Under the pieces are notes generated by a model, which made no database searches, had not been told where the DNA came from, and worked only from the letters and a program-made list of their open reading frames with translations. Source: Chloroflexota bacterium (GTDB lineage Bacteria; Chloroflexota; Anaerolineae; Anaerolineales; Villigracilaceae). Taken from it: a stretch of 39,944 nucleotides of DNA. A program made the position numbers and the translations under genes. Below are positions 26,419 through 34,641 of this stretch, in pieces (within the stretch, counting starts at the first letter, position 1; each line of letters starts with the position of its first letter). The DNA lies in contig JACAET010000004.1 in assembly GCA_013388685.1 (NCBI GenBank), positions 1 through 39,944 of the forward strand, given 5' to 3'.

Positions 26419-28029
26419 ATGCTCGTCCTCATAGACAACTACGACTCCTTTACCTACAACCTCGTTCAATACTTCGGCGAACTCGGTGCGGATATCAAAG
26501 TCTTCCGCAACGACCAGGTCACGCTGAATCAACTCATCGCCCTCGATCCCTCGCATCTCGTCATCTCACCCGGTCCAGGCGAACCCATCAAAGATGATGG
26601 TATTTCCTCAGACGCCATCAAATACTTCGACGGGAAAATCCCTGTGCTGGGTGTTTGTCTCGGGCACCAGGCCCTCGCCGCGGTCTTCGGCGGCAAAGTA
26701 GACCGCGCCCAGCGTCTCATGCACGGCAAGACCTCCAAAGTGACCCACAACGGACAGGGCATCTTCAAAGGCATCCCCTCCCCGTTCGAGGCGATGCGCT
26801 ATCACTCCCTTGTCGTCTACGACCCCGTCCCCGCCGAACTCGAAGTCACCGCCGTCACCCCCGAAGAAGAAATCATGGGATTGAAACACAAAGAACATCA
26901 CACCTACGGTGTGCAATTCCATCCCGAATCCATCCTCACCGAACACGGCAAGCAACTGCTCAAAAATTTTCTTGATTTGAATCCCGCTCCTGCCGCGAAA
27001 GGAGAATTTTCCATGCTCAAACCTTTTATTGCTAAAACCATTAATCGTACCGACCTCACCGCCGACGAAGCCGAGCAAGCCATGAACATCATCATGACGG
27101 GTCAAGCCACGCCCGCGCAGATCGGTTCGTACCTCACCGCCCTGCGTATGAAAGGCGAGACCATCCCCGAAATTACAGGCTCCGTCCGCGCCATGCGTGC
27201 CAACGCGGTGAAAGTCAAACTCAACACCGACGAAGCAATTTACGATATCGTCGGCACAGGCGGCGACGGCGCGCACACCTTCAACATTTCCACCGCCGCC
27301 GCGTTCGTCCTTGCAGGCACGGGACGTAAAGTCGCCAAGCACGGCAACCGCGCCGCCTCCTCACAATGCGGCAGCGCGGATGTCCTCTCCGCGCTCGGCG
27401 TCAATCTCGACCTCACCGCCGAACAGGTTGCCCAAGCCATCGAACAGGTTGGCATCGGCTTCATGTTCGCCCCCAAATTTCATCCCGCCATGAAACACGC
27501 CGTCGGACCTCGCAAGGAGATGGGTCAGCGCACCATCTTCAACATCCTCGGTCCGCTCACCAACCCTGCGGGCGCGCACATCCAACTCACGGGCGTCTTC
27601 GACCCCAAACTCACCGAGCCGCTGGCGCATGTCCTCAACGAACTCGGCTCCAAAGCTGCCCTCGTTATTCATGGCGCGAGCGGACTCGATGAGCTCAACC
27701 CCACTGGCGTCAACCGCGTCAGCCATCTCAAGAACGGCGCGGTCGAAACCTACGATCTCGACCCCGTTGAACTCGGTCTCGCGCAATCCACCGTTGCGGA
27801 TCTGCGCGGCGGCACGCCCGATGAATCGGCAGAGATGATGCGTCAGTTATTGAGTGGCAACTTGAACGGCGCGCGACGCGATGCCGTCCTGCTCAACGCC
27901 GCCGCCGCCCTCGCCGCCGAGTCGGGCGATTTCAAATCCGCACTCGTTGAATCCCAAGCCTCGCTCGATAGCGGCGCCGCCCTCGCCAAACTCAACGCGC
28001 TCATCGCCTTCACCCAATCTGTGGCGTAA
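26419..28029 (+). CDS. trpGD: Fused anthranilate synthase amidotransferase and anthranilate phosphoribosyltransferase
   Basis: 536 residues. The TrpG part (1-about 190) begins [23 protein letters not shown], has the catalytic Cys in GVCLGHQ (about 79), and the His/Glu pair in [12 protein letters not shown] (about 172-183). After a short Pro/Ala linker the TrpD part (about 197-536) has the PRPP motif [11 protein letters not shown] (about 278-288) and [17 protein letters not shown]. The first part supplies ammonia to TrpE; the second adds phosphoribose to anthranilate. The same fusion is known from E. coli and relatives and elsewhere, probably formed more than once. AAAGGAACTAACCC precedes the ATG. 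Confidence 0.96.
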   Translation: MLVLIDNYDSFTYNLVQYFGELGADIKVFRNDQVTLNQLIALDPSHLVISPGPGEPIKDDGISSDAIKYFDGKIPVLGVCLGHQALAAVFGGKVDRAQRLMHGKTSKVTHNGQGIFKGIPSPFEAMRYHSLVVYDPVPAELEVTAVTPEEEIMGLKHKEHHTYGVQFHPESILTEHGKQLLKNFLDLNPAPAAKGEFSMLKPFIAKTINRTDLTADEAEQAMNIIMTGQATPAQIGSYLTALRMKGETIPEITGSVRAMRANAVKVKLNTDEAIYDIVGTGGDGAHTFNISTAAAFVLAGTGRKVAKHGNRAASSQCGSADVLSALGVNLDLTAEQVAQAIEQVGIGFMFAPKFHPAMKHAVGPRKEMGQRTIFNILGPLTNPAGAHIQLTGVFDPKLTEPLAHVLNELGSKAALVIHGASGLDELNPTGVNRVSHLKNGAVETYDLDPVELGLAQSTVADLRGGTPDESAEMMRQLLSGNLNGARRDAVLLNAAAALAAESGDFKSALVESQASLDSGAALAKLNALIAFTQSVA

Positions 28030-28050
28030 CTGGCGTTCTCTAACGCCAAC
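28029..28050. repeat. Half copy of repeat family E
   Basis: ACTGGCGTTCTCTAACGCCA is the first hairpin of the tandem unit at 10682 (GGCGTT-ctcc-AACGCC) with one loop change. It lies between trpGD and trpC, which has no clear Shine-Dalgarno sequence of its own. Confidence 0.55.
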
Positions 28051-28068
28051 ATAAAGACGCGCTTCATT

Positions 28069-28899
28069 ATGGACATTCTTGCCCAAATCATCGAACACAA
28101 AAAGTTGGAAATCGCGGCGCTCGACGCCGGAGCCTTACGTCGCGCCGCCGAACAGAGTCCACCGCCCAGAGATTTTCTTGCCTTCCTCACCCCAACCCTT
28201 CTTCCCCAGGGAGAGGGGCAAGGGGGGAGGGTAAGCCTGATCGCTGAACTCAAGCGTGCCTCCCCCTCGAAGGGACTCCTCGCCCCGCACCTCGACCTCT
28301 TCCAGGTTGCGGATATCTACACCCAAAACGGCGCCGCCGCAATATCCGTCCTCACCGATGAAAAATTCTTTCAAGGCAGTCTTGAAACACTGTGCCAGTT
28401 ACGAATGGCCAATTACCAATCTCCAATCTTCAATCACCCATTACCGCTCTTAAGAAAAGATTTTATCCTCCACGAAACCCAACTCTACGAATCCCGCGCC
28501 AGCGGCGCCGACGCGGTTCTCCTCATTGCCGCCGCCCTCTCCGACGACGCCCTCTTCGCCGACCTCCACGCCTGTGCCCAAAGTTTGGGATTGAGCGTAT
28601 TGGTCGAAGTCCACGACGAAGCCGAAACCGAACGCGCCTTGAAAATCCCGAACATCCAACTCATCGGCATCAACAATCGGGACCTCGCCACCTTCGCCGT
28701 GACTCTCGAAACCACCGAACGCCTGCGCCCAATGATTCCCGCCGAAATCACCGTCGTCGCCGAGTCTGGAATTTTCACGGCGCAAGATGTAGAACGCCTG
28801 GCTCAAGCCAACGTGGACGCCATCCTGGTCGGCGAGGCGCTGATGACAGCCGAAGACATCCCTGCAAAAGTGAGGGAGTTGGCAGGTTTACAGGTTTGA
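28069..28899 (+). CDS. trpC: Indole-3-glycerol phosphate synthase
   Basis: 276 residues, longer than the usual 255-265. A TIM-barrel enzyme closing the indole ring. Motifs: MDILAQIIEHKKLEI at the N-terminus, LIAELKRASPSKG (beta-1, with the catalytic Lys), AAAISVLTDEKFFQGSLE, LLRKDFILHETQLYESRASGADAVLLI, VEVHDEAE, IGINNRDLATF, VAESGIFTAQDV and AILVGEALM. Two inserts coincide with dispersed repeats: TPTLLPQGEGQGGR before LIAELKR, and MANYQSPIFNHP before LPLLRKDF. Both fall in loops and keep the frame. The last codons also overlap a repeat arm shared with the trpF leader. Confidence 0.95.
   Translation: MDILAQIIEHKKLEIAALDAGALRRAAEQSPPPRDFLAFLTPTLLPQGEGQGGRVSLIAELKRASPSKGLLAPHLDLFQVADIYTQNGAAAISVLTDEKFFQGSLETLCQLRMANYQSPIFNHPLPLLRKDFILHETQLYESRASGADAVLLIAAALSDDALFADLHACAQSLGLSVLVEVHDEAETERALKIPNIQLIGINNRDLATFAVTLETTERLRPMIPAEITVVAESGIFTAQDVERLAQANVDAILVGEALMTAEDIPAKVRELAGLQV
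28187..28232. repeat. Family C repeat translated inside trpC
   Basis: CTCACCCCAACCCTTCTTCC at the left and GGAGAGGGGCAAGGGGGGAGGG at the right, an imperfect inverted repeat of the 'CTCACCCC...CTCTCCC/GGGAGAGGGG' type. A second copy lies inside the RlmD gene at 32738-32788. It encodes TPTLLPQGEGQGGR, absent from typical TrpC. Confidence 0.7.
28408..28445. repeat. Family A repeat translated inside trpC
   Basis: GGCCAATTACCAATC followed by CAATCACCCATTACC encodes ANYQSPIFNHPLP. It resembles the intergenic copy at 310-360 (CCAATTACC...CCCATTAC). Confidence 0.6.
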
Positions 28900-28965
28900 A
28901 TGTTTGAACGCCTGTCCTGAGCCTGTCGAAGGATTCAACCTGCCAACTTTCCAACTTTCAAACCT
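28878..28965. repeat. Palindromic repeat at the trpC-trpF junction with GAGCCTGTCGAAGG core
   Basis: GTTGGCAGGTT (about 28878-28888) is the inverse of AACCTGCCAAC (about 28937-28947); between them sits CCTGTCCTGAGCCTGTCGAAGG, a core common as a dispersed repeat in many bacteria. The left arm is in the trpC reading frame (ELAGLQV end), the rest is the trpF leader. Confidence 0.6.
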
Positions 28966-28966
28966 T

Positions 28967-29590
28967 ATGACTCACATCAAAATCTGCGGAATCAAGACCC
29001 TCCCCGACGCCCTCGCCGCCATCGAAGCAGGCGCGGACTATCTGGGATTCAACTTCTACCCCAGGAGCGTCCGCTTCATCGAAAAATCCTCCTGCGCCGA
29101 AATCACCTCCGTCTTGAAGCGAGAACATCCGCACATCAAGCTCGTTGGCGTGTTTGTCAACTCGCTCGTGGACGAAATCGAAGACATCCTGCAAACCTGC
29201 CGCCTTGACCTTGCCCAACTGCACGGCGACGAAACGCCAGAGATCTTCGCCCAACTCGCTCCGTATGCCTTCCGTGCCTTTCGCGGAATCCCCAAATCAG
29301 TTGCTGGCTATGAAAGAGGCGAAGCGCCTGCCATGTTGATAGACGCCGCCGTCCAGGGCGTTTATGGCGGCAGCGGAGTCACCGCCAATTGGAACGGCGC
29401 GGCAGAGTTGGCGAAGAAGTATCCTCTGTTGTTGGCGGGTGGGTTGGCTCCAGAGAATGTCGCCGAGGCGGTGGGCAGAGTCAAGCCCTGGGGTGTGGAC
29501 GTGGCTTCGGGCGTGGAATCAGCCCCAGGGGAGAAGGATGCGGGAAAGATGTCCGCTTTTGTTCAAGCAATACGAGGTAATCAAAAATGA
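28967..29590 (+). CDS. trpF: Phosphoribosylanthranilate isomerase
   Basis: 207 residues, standard length. The start at 28967 gives the canonical opening [10 protein letters not shown], with the catalytic Cys in KICGIK. Further motifs: [51 protein letters not shown] (catalytic Asp) and [11 protein letters not shown], then [16 protein letters not shown]. Catalyses the Amadori rearrangement between the TrpD and TrpC steps. No clear Shine-Dalgarno sequence; an in-frame TTG at 28904 would add repeat-encoded residues and is less likely. Confidence 0.95.
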   Translation: MTHIKICGIKTLPDALAAIEAGADYLGFNFYPRSVRFIEKSSCAEITSVLKREHPHIKLVGVFVNSLVDEIEDILQTCRLDLAQLHGDETPEIFAQLAPYAFRAFRGIPKSVAGYERGEAPAMLIDAAVQGVYGGSGVTANWNGAAELAKKYPLLLAGGLAPENVAEAVGRVKPWGVDVASGVESAPGEKDAGKMSAFVQAIRGNQK

Positions 29591-29648
29591 CCGCAGACCA
29601 CCGACGGCAGACCTCCTCATGGTCAACGGTCGGCTGTCCGCGGTCAAA
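29587..29648. repeat. Family B palindromic repeat (trpF-trpB spacer)
   Basis: TGACCGCAGACCACCGACGGCAGACC at the left is answered by GGTCAACGGTCGGCTGTCCGCGGTCA at the right. Same family as inside mccB and in the neighbouring trp spacers. It overlaps the trpF stop codon. Confidence 0.7.
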
Positions 29649-29661
29649 TGAAGGAAACCAC

Positions 29662-30858
29662 ATGACCACTACTTTACTCTCCTCAAAATTCGGTCCCTAC
29701 GGCGGACAGTTCGTCCCCGAAACGTTGATGCCCGCGTTGATCGAGCTGGAAGAAGCGTTCGTCTCCGCGAGGGCAGATGTTAAATTTCAAAAAGAGTTCA
29801 ACAAATTGATGGCGTCGTTCGTGGGGCGACCGACACCGTTGACCTACGCAAAACGACTCTCGGAAAAACTGGGCGGCGCGCAAATCTATTTGAAGCGCGA
29901 AGACCTGGCGCATACAGGCGCGCATAAGATCAATAACGCGCTGGGACAGGCGCTGCTCGTGAAGCGGATGGGGAAGCGGCGCATCGTTGCGGAGACGGGC
30001 GCGGGACAGCATGGCGTGGCGTCGGCGACGGCGGCGGCGTTGTTGGGGCTCGACTGTGTGGTGTACATGGGCGTGGTGGATATTGCGCGGCAGGAGCCGA
30101 ATGTGTTTCGCATGAAGTTGCTCGGCGCAGAGGTGCGACCAGTGACATCGGGCACGCAAACGTTGAAGGACGCCATCAACGAAGCGATCCGCGATTGGGT
30201 GACGAATGTGCGCGATACGCATTACCTGCTCGGTTCGGCGCTGGGACCGCATCCATATCCAACGATCGTGCGTGAGTTTCAGTCGGTGATCGGGATGGAG
30301 GCGCGCGAACAGATTCTGATGGAGGTGGGACGTCTGCCCGATACGGTCATCGCCTGCGTGGGCGGCGGGTCGAATGCCATCGGCGTTTTCAGCGGATTTG
30401 TGAACGATGAAAGCGTGGAGTTGATCGGTGTGGAAGCGGGCGGCAGCGGAATCGAATCGGGCAAACACGCGGCGCGTTTTGGTGACCCGTCGAAGGGGCG
30501 TGTGGGGGTCATTCACGGCACGCGCACGTATGTCTTGCAGGATGAAGACGGTCAGATTGCGGAGACGCATTCCGTCTCGGCGGGGCTGGATTACGCGGCG
30601 GTCGGACCCGAACACGCGTTCCTGCGCGATACCGAACGCGCCTTTTACACCTCCGCGACGGATGAGGAAGCGTTGAGCGCCTTCCAAACGTTGTGCCATA
30701 CCGAAGGGATCATCCCCGCGCTGGAGTCGTCCCATGCGGTGGCGGAGGCGCTGAAACGCGCGCCGAAGATGAGAAAAGATCAGGTGATTTTGGTCAATTT
30801 GTCGGGGCGGGGGGATAAGGATTTGAATACGGTGATAAAGGAACTATCCGAACGCTGA
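29662..30858 (+). CDS. trpB: Tryptophan synthase beta chain
   Basis: 398 residues; start at 29662 with GAAGGAAA upstream. A PLP enzyme that joins indole and serine. Motifs: [17 protein letters not shown] at the N-terminus, [21 protein letters not shown] with the PLP Lys, [35 protein letters not shown] and LSGRGDKDL at the end. TrpB1 type (works with TrpA). Earlier in-frame codons read through the upstream repeat and are not part of the protein. Confidence 0.97.
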   Translation: MTTTLLSSKFGPYGGQFVPETLMPALIELEEAFVSARADVKFQKEFNKLMASFVGRPTPLTYAKRLSEKLGGAQIYLKREDLAHTGAHKINNALGQALLVKRMGKRRIVAETGAGQHGVASATAAALLGLDCVVYMGVVDIARQEPNVFRMKLLGAEVRPVTSGTQTLKDAINEAIRDWVTNVRDTHYLLGSALGPHPYPTIVREFQSVIGMEAREQILMEVGRLPDTVIACVGGGSNAIGVFSGFVNDESVELIGVEAGGSGIESGKHAARFGDPSKGRVGVIHGTRTYVLQDEDGQIAETHSVSAGLDYAAVGPEHAFLRDTERAFYTSATDEEALSAFQTLCHTEGIIPALESSHAVAEALKRAPKMRKDQVILVNLSGRGDKDLNTVIKELSER

Positions 30859-30905
30859 CCATTGACCGCAGATCGGGGTTGGTCGTCTGCCGTCGGCGGT
30901 CTATT
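30859..30905. repeat. Family B repeat (trpB-trpA spacer)
   Basis: CATTGACCGCAGATCGG and GGTCGTCTGCCGTCGGCGGTC face each other across a short loop. Fourth copy of the family in the window. Confidence 0.65.
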
Positions 30906-30916
30906 AAGAGGAAATT

Positions 30917-31771
30917 ATGAACAGACTTGAATCTGCTTTTGCCAATAAACCTATTTTCATGCCTTATTTCCCTTTGGGATACCCTGACCTTGAAACATCC
31001 GTTGACGCAATTGAAGCGCTTGCCCAAAACGGCGCGGACCTGATCGAGGTGGGGCTGTCGTTCTCCGATCCGCTCGCGGATGGCCCCATGATTCAGCAGG
31101 CGACGCAAATCGCCCTGGAAAAAGGCATCACGGTCAGGAAGTCGCTGAAAGCCGTGAAGGAATTGCGTCGCCGCGGCGTGGAGATTCCGTTGATCTTGAT
31201 GGGCTACTACAATCCCATGCTGGCGTATGGACTGGAGAAATTTGTCCATGATGCGACAGAGGCAGGCGCGGACGGCTTCATCATCCCTGATCTGCCGATG
31301 GAAGAGGCGGAGGAGTTTCAGTCCATGTTAATCGCTGGTCGAGTAGACGGCGATGGATCTCGATACGCAACGAACGCTACTCAATCACCGCCGTCTTATC
31401 GGGACCAGATGAACGCAGTCGAAGCGCCGTTGATTCGAATGCTCGCCCCAACATCATCCCCCGAGCGCATGGAAATGATCGCCCGCAACGCGCAGGGATT
31501 TATCTATCTCGTGTCGGTGACGGGGATCACAGGCGAACGGAAATCCCTGGCGGAGGGGCTGGGAGGGTTGATCGCTCAAGTGCGCGAACACACCTCCGCG
31601 CCGGTGTGCGTGGGCTTTGGAATCAGCACACCCGAACAAGCCAGAGAGGTCGGCAGGCTGGCGGATGGGGTCATTGTCGGTTCGGCGTGCGTAAAGGCGA
31701 TTGGGGGAAGTGAGAATCCCGTTGAAGCGGCGAGAGAATTTGCGAGGAGTTTTGCGGATGCGTTGAAATGA
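30917..31771 (+). CDS. trpA: Tryptophan synthase alpha chain
   Basis: 284 residues; start at 30917 with AGAGGAAA upstream. Splits indole-3-glycerol phosphate and feeds indole to TrpB. Motifs: MPYFPLGYPDLETS, LIEVGLSFSDPLADGPMIQQA (catalytic Glu and Asp region), PLILMGYYNPML, GFIIPDLPMEEAEEF, APTSSPERM, YLVSVTGITGER and VCVGFGISTPEQ. About 25 extra residues (GRVDGDGSRYATNATQSPPS region, roughly 141-165) interrupt the segment between PDLPMEEAEEF and APTSSPERM; they are encoded by a palindromic repeat. The catalytic residues are unaffected. Confidence 0.95.
   Translation: MNRLESAFANKPIFMPYFPLGYPDLETSVDAIEALAQNGADLIEVGLSFSDPLADGPMIQQATQIALEKGITVRKSLKAVKELRRRGVEIPLILMGYYNPMLAYGLEKFVHDATEAGADGFIIPDLPMEEAEEFQSMLIAGRVDGDGSRYATNATQSPPSYRDQMNAVEAPLIRMLAPTSSPERMEMIARNAQGFIYLVSVTGITGERKSLAEGLGGLIAQVREHTSAPVCVGFGISTPEQAREVGRLADGVIVGSACVKAIGGSENPVEAAREFARSFADALK
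31334..31408. repeat. Family D palindromic element translated inside trpA
   Basis: CTGGTCGAGTAGACGGCG on the left and CGCCGTCTTATCGGGACCAG on the right pair imperfectly; between them lies GATGGATCTCGATACGC and ACGCTACTCAA. The element is about 75 bases, 25 codons, and open in this frame even though it contains a TAG triplet (GAGTAG) out of frame. No TrpA homologue I know has this segment. Confidence 0.75.
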
Positions 31772-31799
31772 TTTGGGAGACTACGCTCAAGAATACACG

Positions 31800-31930
31800 T
31801 AAAGTCCTGCCTCAGTTTGTGGAAGTCGGTTAAGAGCCGCTCACTCTATAGCCCGAAGGCCTGCCTTGGGACCGCCCGGTACATCGTCCCCGGAGCGGGC
31901 AGGTGTAGCCCTGCGGCGATAGGGTATGCA
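31800..31930. other. Structured intergenic element of unknown type between trpA and rlmD
   Basis: Nested pairing can be drawn: CCTGC (about 31808) with GCAGG (about 31927), ACTCTAT with ATAGGGT, CCTGCC with GGCAGG, and GGGAC with GTCCC at the tip. The region lies between convergent genes and has no plausible reading frame. It could be a small RNA (a 6S-like rod was considered but not supported), a dispersed repeat or a bidirectional terminator without T-runs. Confidence 0.4.
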
Positions 31931-31959
31931 GGAACGCGGGAGGTTTTCGGTTGCGAGAA

Positions 31960-33228
31960 TTAACGTTCGAAAATGGAAATGCTCTCGATGTGATACGTCT
32001 GCGGGAACATGTCCAACGGTGTGACATCCTTCAGCCTGTATCCCCCTTTGATCAGCCGCGCCGCGTCGCGCGCCAGCGTGGATGGGTCGCAAGAGACGTA
32101 CGCAACGAGGCGCGGGCTCAGCTTCAGGAGTCCATCCACGACAGCCTTGTCCAGCCCCGCGCGCGGCGGGTCAATCAGGACGATATCCGGGTGCGCTTCG
32201 AGATGCGGAATCACCGCCTCAGCCTCTCCCTCGTAAAGTTCCACGTTGTCGAATTCATCCAGATTGAACGCGAAATCCTTGCACGCAGACTCGGAAGACT
32301 CGATGCCAATAACCCGTCCGCATTGGGGCGCGAGGAAGGCGCTGAAGAGACCGACGCCGCAGTAGACATCCAGCAGGGTGATGGAGGGGGAAATGGGTAA
32401 TTTCGTCGTCAGGTACTTGACCATCTTTCCCGCCATGACTGTATTGACCTGAAAGAACGACGTAGCAGAGACTTTGAAATCGCGTCCCAGCACTCGCATG
32501 AGGATGTGGTCACTGCCCGCCAGGACGACCGCATCCCCTTCGTACACATGCACGACCAAAACCCCCGCTTCGATTTTCACTTCGGGCGGCTCGGGAGAGT
32601 CCGATTCGAGGACGAGCATCAAATCATCGTCCATGCCGAGGCGCAGGGAGACGCGTTCGATGTCTGTTCCCGGCTCGAATTCGAGTTGAGGCCAGAGGTC
32701 GTTGATGGAAGGTTCGGGGAGGTGGCATTCGGTGATTGTCCTCACCCCTTCCCTCTCTCCCGCGGAGAGAGGGGAAATGTAGCCTAATTTCCCCTCCTCG
32801 GTCAAATGGAACTGCACGTGATTACGATAATTCCACGGATTGGGACAGGCGAGCATTGGCTGGACGGGCGGATTCTCGATCTTGCCGATGCGTTGGAGTT
32901 GATCGATCAGGATGTTCGTCTTTGCCTGCAATTGTTGTTCGTAAGAAAGATGTTGATAATGACATCCGCCGCATTCGCCGAAATGTTTGCATTTTGGAGC
33001 GATTCGGTGCGGTGAAGGTTCAAGGAGTTCAACAATCTCCCCGCGGACAAAATTCTTTTTCTCTTCCACCAGTCTCACGCGGACCCGTTCCCCCGGCAGC
33101 CCAAACGGGACGAAGACCGCGCGCGAATCGGGCAGGCGTCCCAGCGCGTCACCGCCATAGGCGAGTTTTTCAAGCTGCAGGTCAAAGGTCTGCCTGGCGT
33201 TGGTCGAATGGTCGGGTGAAAGGCTCAT
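31960..33228 (-). CDS. RlmD/TrmA-type 23S rRNA (uracil-C5)-methyltransferase
   Basis: 422 residues. N-terminal TRAM domain (about 12-65), then a 4Fe-4S cluster motif CKHFGECGGCHYQHL (about 79-93) with the fourth Cys in LACPNPWNYRN. The SAM site is LLDVYCGVGLFSAFL, the catalytic Cys is in YVSCDPSTLARD, and the acidic IDPPRAGLD motif precedes it. Methylates a uridine in 23S rRNA (U747 or U1939 in other bacteria); the position is not known. Start at 33228: the ATG has no Shine-Dalgarno sequence but a TATAAT ends 7 bases before it, so the mRNA is probably leaderless. An insert (SPLSAGEREGVRT) near residue 155 derives from a family C repeat. Confidence 0.92.
   Translation of the reverse strand: MSLSPDHSTNARQTFDLQLEKLAYGGDALGRLPDSRAVFVPFGLPGERVRVRLVEEKKNFVRGEIVELLEPSPHRIAPKCKHFGECGGCHYQHLSYEQQLQAKTNILIDQLQRIGKIENPPVQPMLACPNPWNYRNHVQFHLTEEGKLGYISPLSAGEREGVRTITECHLPEPSINDLWPQLEFEPGTDIERVSLRLGMDDDLMLVLESDSPEPPEVKIEAGVLVVHVYEGDAVVLAGSDHILMRVLGRDFKVSATSFFQVNTVMAGKMVKYLTTKLPISPSITLLDVYCGVGLFSAFLAPQCGRVIGIESSESACKDFAFNLDEFDNVELYEGEAEAVIPHLEAHPDIVLIDPPRAGLDKAVVDGLLKLSPRLVAYVSCDPSTLARDAARLIKGGYRLKDVTPLDMFPQTYHIESISIFER
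32738..32788. repeat. Family C repeat translated inside the rRNA methyltransferase gene
   Basis: CTCACCCCTTCCCTCTCTCC and GGAGAGAGGGGAAAT form an inverted pair around CGC. Read on the minus strand it encodes ISPLSAGEREGVR in a loop between GKLGY and TITECHLP, where homologues have a shorter turn. Related copy in trpC at 28187-28232. Confidence 0.7.
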
Positions 33229-33235
33229 GGGGGGA

Positions 33236-33241
33236 ATTATA
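33236..33241 (-). promoter_or_regulatory. -10 box giving a leaderless mRNA
   Basis: TATAAT on the minus strand, seven bases before the ATG at 33228, with a C-run and no Shine-Dalgarno sequence between. Confidence 0.5.
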
Positions 33242-33319
33242 AATACGATCTCTCGCATAAGTCCGCCGGCGTTCGAGAACGTCTCTTACGCGGAGCGTAT
33301 TGTGCAAGAATCCTGCACA

Positions 33320-33352
33320 AAGAGCCTGAACGGAACAAGCGATCAGGCTCTT
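33320..33352 (-). terminator. Intrinsic terminator after the sortase/aminotransferase operon
   Basis: AAGAGCCTGA and TCAGGCTCTT form a perfect 10-base-pair stem with a 13-base loop; on the minus strand the stem is followed by TGTG after a T-rich arm. A small hairpin TGTGCA/TGCACA at 33301-33318 lies just beyond it. Confidence 0.65.
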
Positions 33353-33383
33353 CGCTTTCAATTCTTCGACTTGCAGTTTTCGA

Positions 33384-34451
33384 CTATTGCTTCAAATACT
33401 CTTCCATTGCGGAGAGCAGTTTTTCGATATCCGCCATCTGGATCTCCCCCATATGCGCGATGCGGAAGGTTGTCTCCTTGATGGGACCATAACCGCCCGC
33501 AATGCGCATCTCGCGCTGTTTGAGGAAGGCGTTGAGTTCGGAGACGCTAATGCCGCGTTCGTTCCGGATGGTGGTAACCGTCTGCGAGCGGTAGCCCGGC
33601 GGGGCATAGATGGCAAGGTCGTGCGCCTCCGCCCATTCCTGCACGCGCTTCGCCATTGCCGAGTGACGCGCAAAACGGTTTTCCAGTCCCTCGGCGAGGA
33701 TGCGATCGAGTTGGAAGTCGAGTGCGTAGATGAGAGACATGGCGGGTGTGGCGGGCGAGGAATCCTTCAGGCGGTGTTTCTCCATGCGGACGAGGTCGAA
33801 GTACCAGCCGCGGTGTTCCACCGATTTGGCTTTTTCCAGGGCGCGGTCGGATACGGCTCCCAACCCCAACCCCGGAGGAAGCGCAAGGCATTTCTGTGAG
33901 GAGGTCAGCACCATATCCAACCCCCAGGCGTCCATTTCGATTTTGGCGCCGCCCAGCGAGGAGACGGCATCCACAAGGATGAGCGTGTCGGGGGAGACGG
34001 CCCGCACCGCCTCGGCAACCTCCCTAACCGGATTCTGCATCCCGGTCGAGGTCTCGTTGTGGACAAGGGTCAGGGCTTCGAATCCGCCTTTTCGGACGGT
34101 ATCCGCTATCCGTTCGGGAGAGGCGGGCGTGTCCCATTCGAAGGACAGTTTCTCCGCTTCTTTTCCGTTCGATACGGCGACCTCGTACCAGCGGTCGGCG
34201 AACGCGCCGTTGACCACCGATAATACGCGCCGATTGACAAAGTTGCGAATGGCGGCTTCCTGTAGTCCTGTGCCGGAGGAGGCGGTAAGAAAGACGCGAT
34301 ATTGTGTGTAGAAAATCTGCCGAGCCTTTTCAGAGGCGCGGCGATAGACGGCTTCGAATTCCTTGCTGCGATGCGGGAGCATAGGCGCGGTTTGCGCCTG
34401 TAGGACTTCGTCGGCAACGTCCACGGGACCGGGGACGAACATGCGTGCCAT
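33384..34451 (-). CDS. Class V aminotransferase (serine-pyruvate / alanine-glyoxylate type)
   Basis: 355 residues from the ATG at 34451 (a GTG two codons earlier is possible). PLP-dependent fold type I: FVPGPVDVADEVL opening, the TASSGTGLQEAAI phosphate-binding loop, HNETSTGMQNPV, LVDAVSSLGG with the PLP-binding Asp, and TSSQKCLALPPGLG with the Schiff-base Lys. Closest in pattern to serine-pyruvate/serine-glyoxylate aminotransferases, also used for phosphoserine-independent serine metabolism and photorespiration-like glyoxylate removal. It ends an operon after the sortase and a 55-residue membrane peptide, only 13 bases from the latter. Confidence 0.9.
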   Translation of the reverse strand: MARMFVPGPVDVADEVLQAQTAPMLPHRSKEFEAVYRRASEKARQIFYTQYRVFLTASSGTGLQEAAIRNFVNRRVLSVVNGAFADRWYEVAVSNGKEAEKLSFEWDTPASPERIADTVRKGGFEALTLVHNETSTGMQNPVREVAEAVRAVSPDTLILVDAVSSLGGAKIEMDAWGLDMVLTSSQKCLALPPGLGLGAVSDRALEKAKSVEHRGWYFDLVRMEKHRLKDSSPATPAMSLIYALDFQLDRILAEGLENRFARHSAMAKRVQEWAEAHDLAIYAPPGYRSQTVTTIRNERGISVSELNAFLKQREMRIAGGYGPIKETTFRIAHMGEIQMADIEKLLSAMEEYLKQ

Positions 34452-34464
34452 GATCACTCTGCTC

Positions 34465-34632
34465 TTATTTCAGGAAGAACGAGATGACGATCAGGACGAG
34501 GATGAAGAATCCGGCGAGCGTGCCGATGCGGGTCAGGTCTTTTTTGACATCCGAGTAATCGGGGTTGAACTCGCTGCGGCTGGTTGTGTACGATGTACTG
34601 ACTGCTGTGGTTCGTTTGCTGTTTTTTGCCAT
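34465..34632 (-). CDS. Small single-pass membrane protein (55 residues)
   Basis: Starts at 34632 with AAGGAGT seven bases upstream and ends TAA. The first 20 residues are Ser/Thr-rich (MAKNSKRTTAVSTSYTTSRS), then a short polar region (FNPDYSDVKKDLTRIG), and one hydrophobic helix at about 36-54 (GTLAGFFILVLIVISFFL) ending in Lys. It lies nine bases after the sortase stop and 13 before the aminotransferase, so translation of the three is probably coupled. No named family; plausible as a sortase-associated membrane peptide, but that is inferred from position only. Confidence 0.75.
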   Translation of the reverse strand: MAKNSKRTTAVSTSYTTSRSEFNPDYSDVKKDLTRIGTLAGFFILVLIVISFFLK

Positions 34633-34641
34633 TTTTACTCC

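Noticed and set aside
28904..28966. Upstream TTG start for trpF adding NACPEPVEGF...
   Set aside because: The extra residues come from a dispersed repeat (GAGCCTGTCGAAGG), and the ATG at 28967 gives the canonical TrpF N-terminus.
29587..29661. Earlier start for trpB
   Set aside because: The codons derive from the family B repeat; the ATG at 29662 has a good Shine-Dalgarno sequence and the expected TrpB N-terminus.
31800..31930. 6S RNA, SRP RNA or RNase P RNA
   Set aside because: The conserved SRP and RNase P core sequences are missing and the pairing only loosely resembles a 6S rod; left as an unknown structured element.
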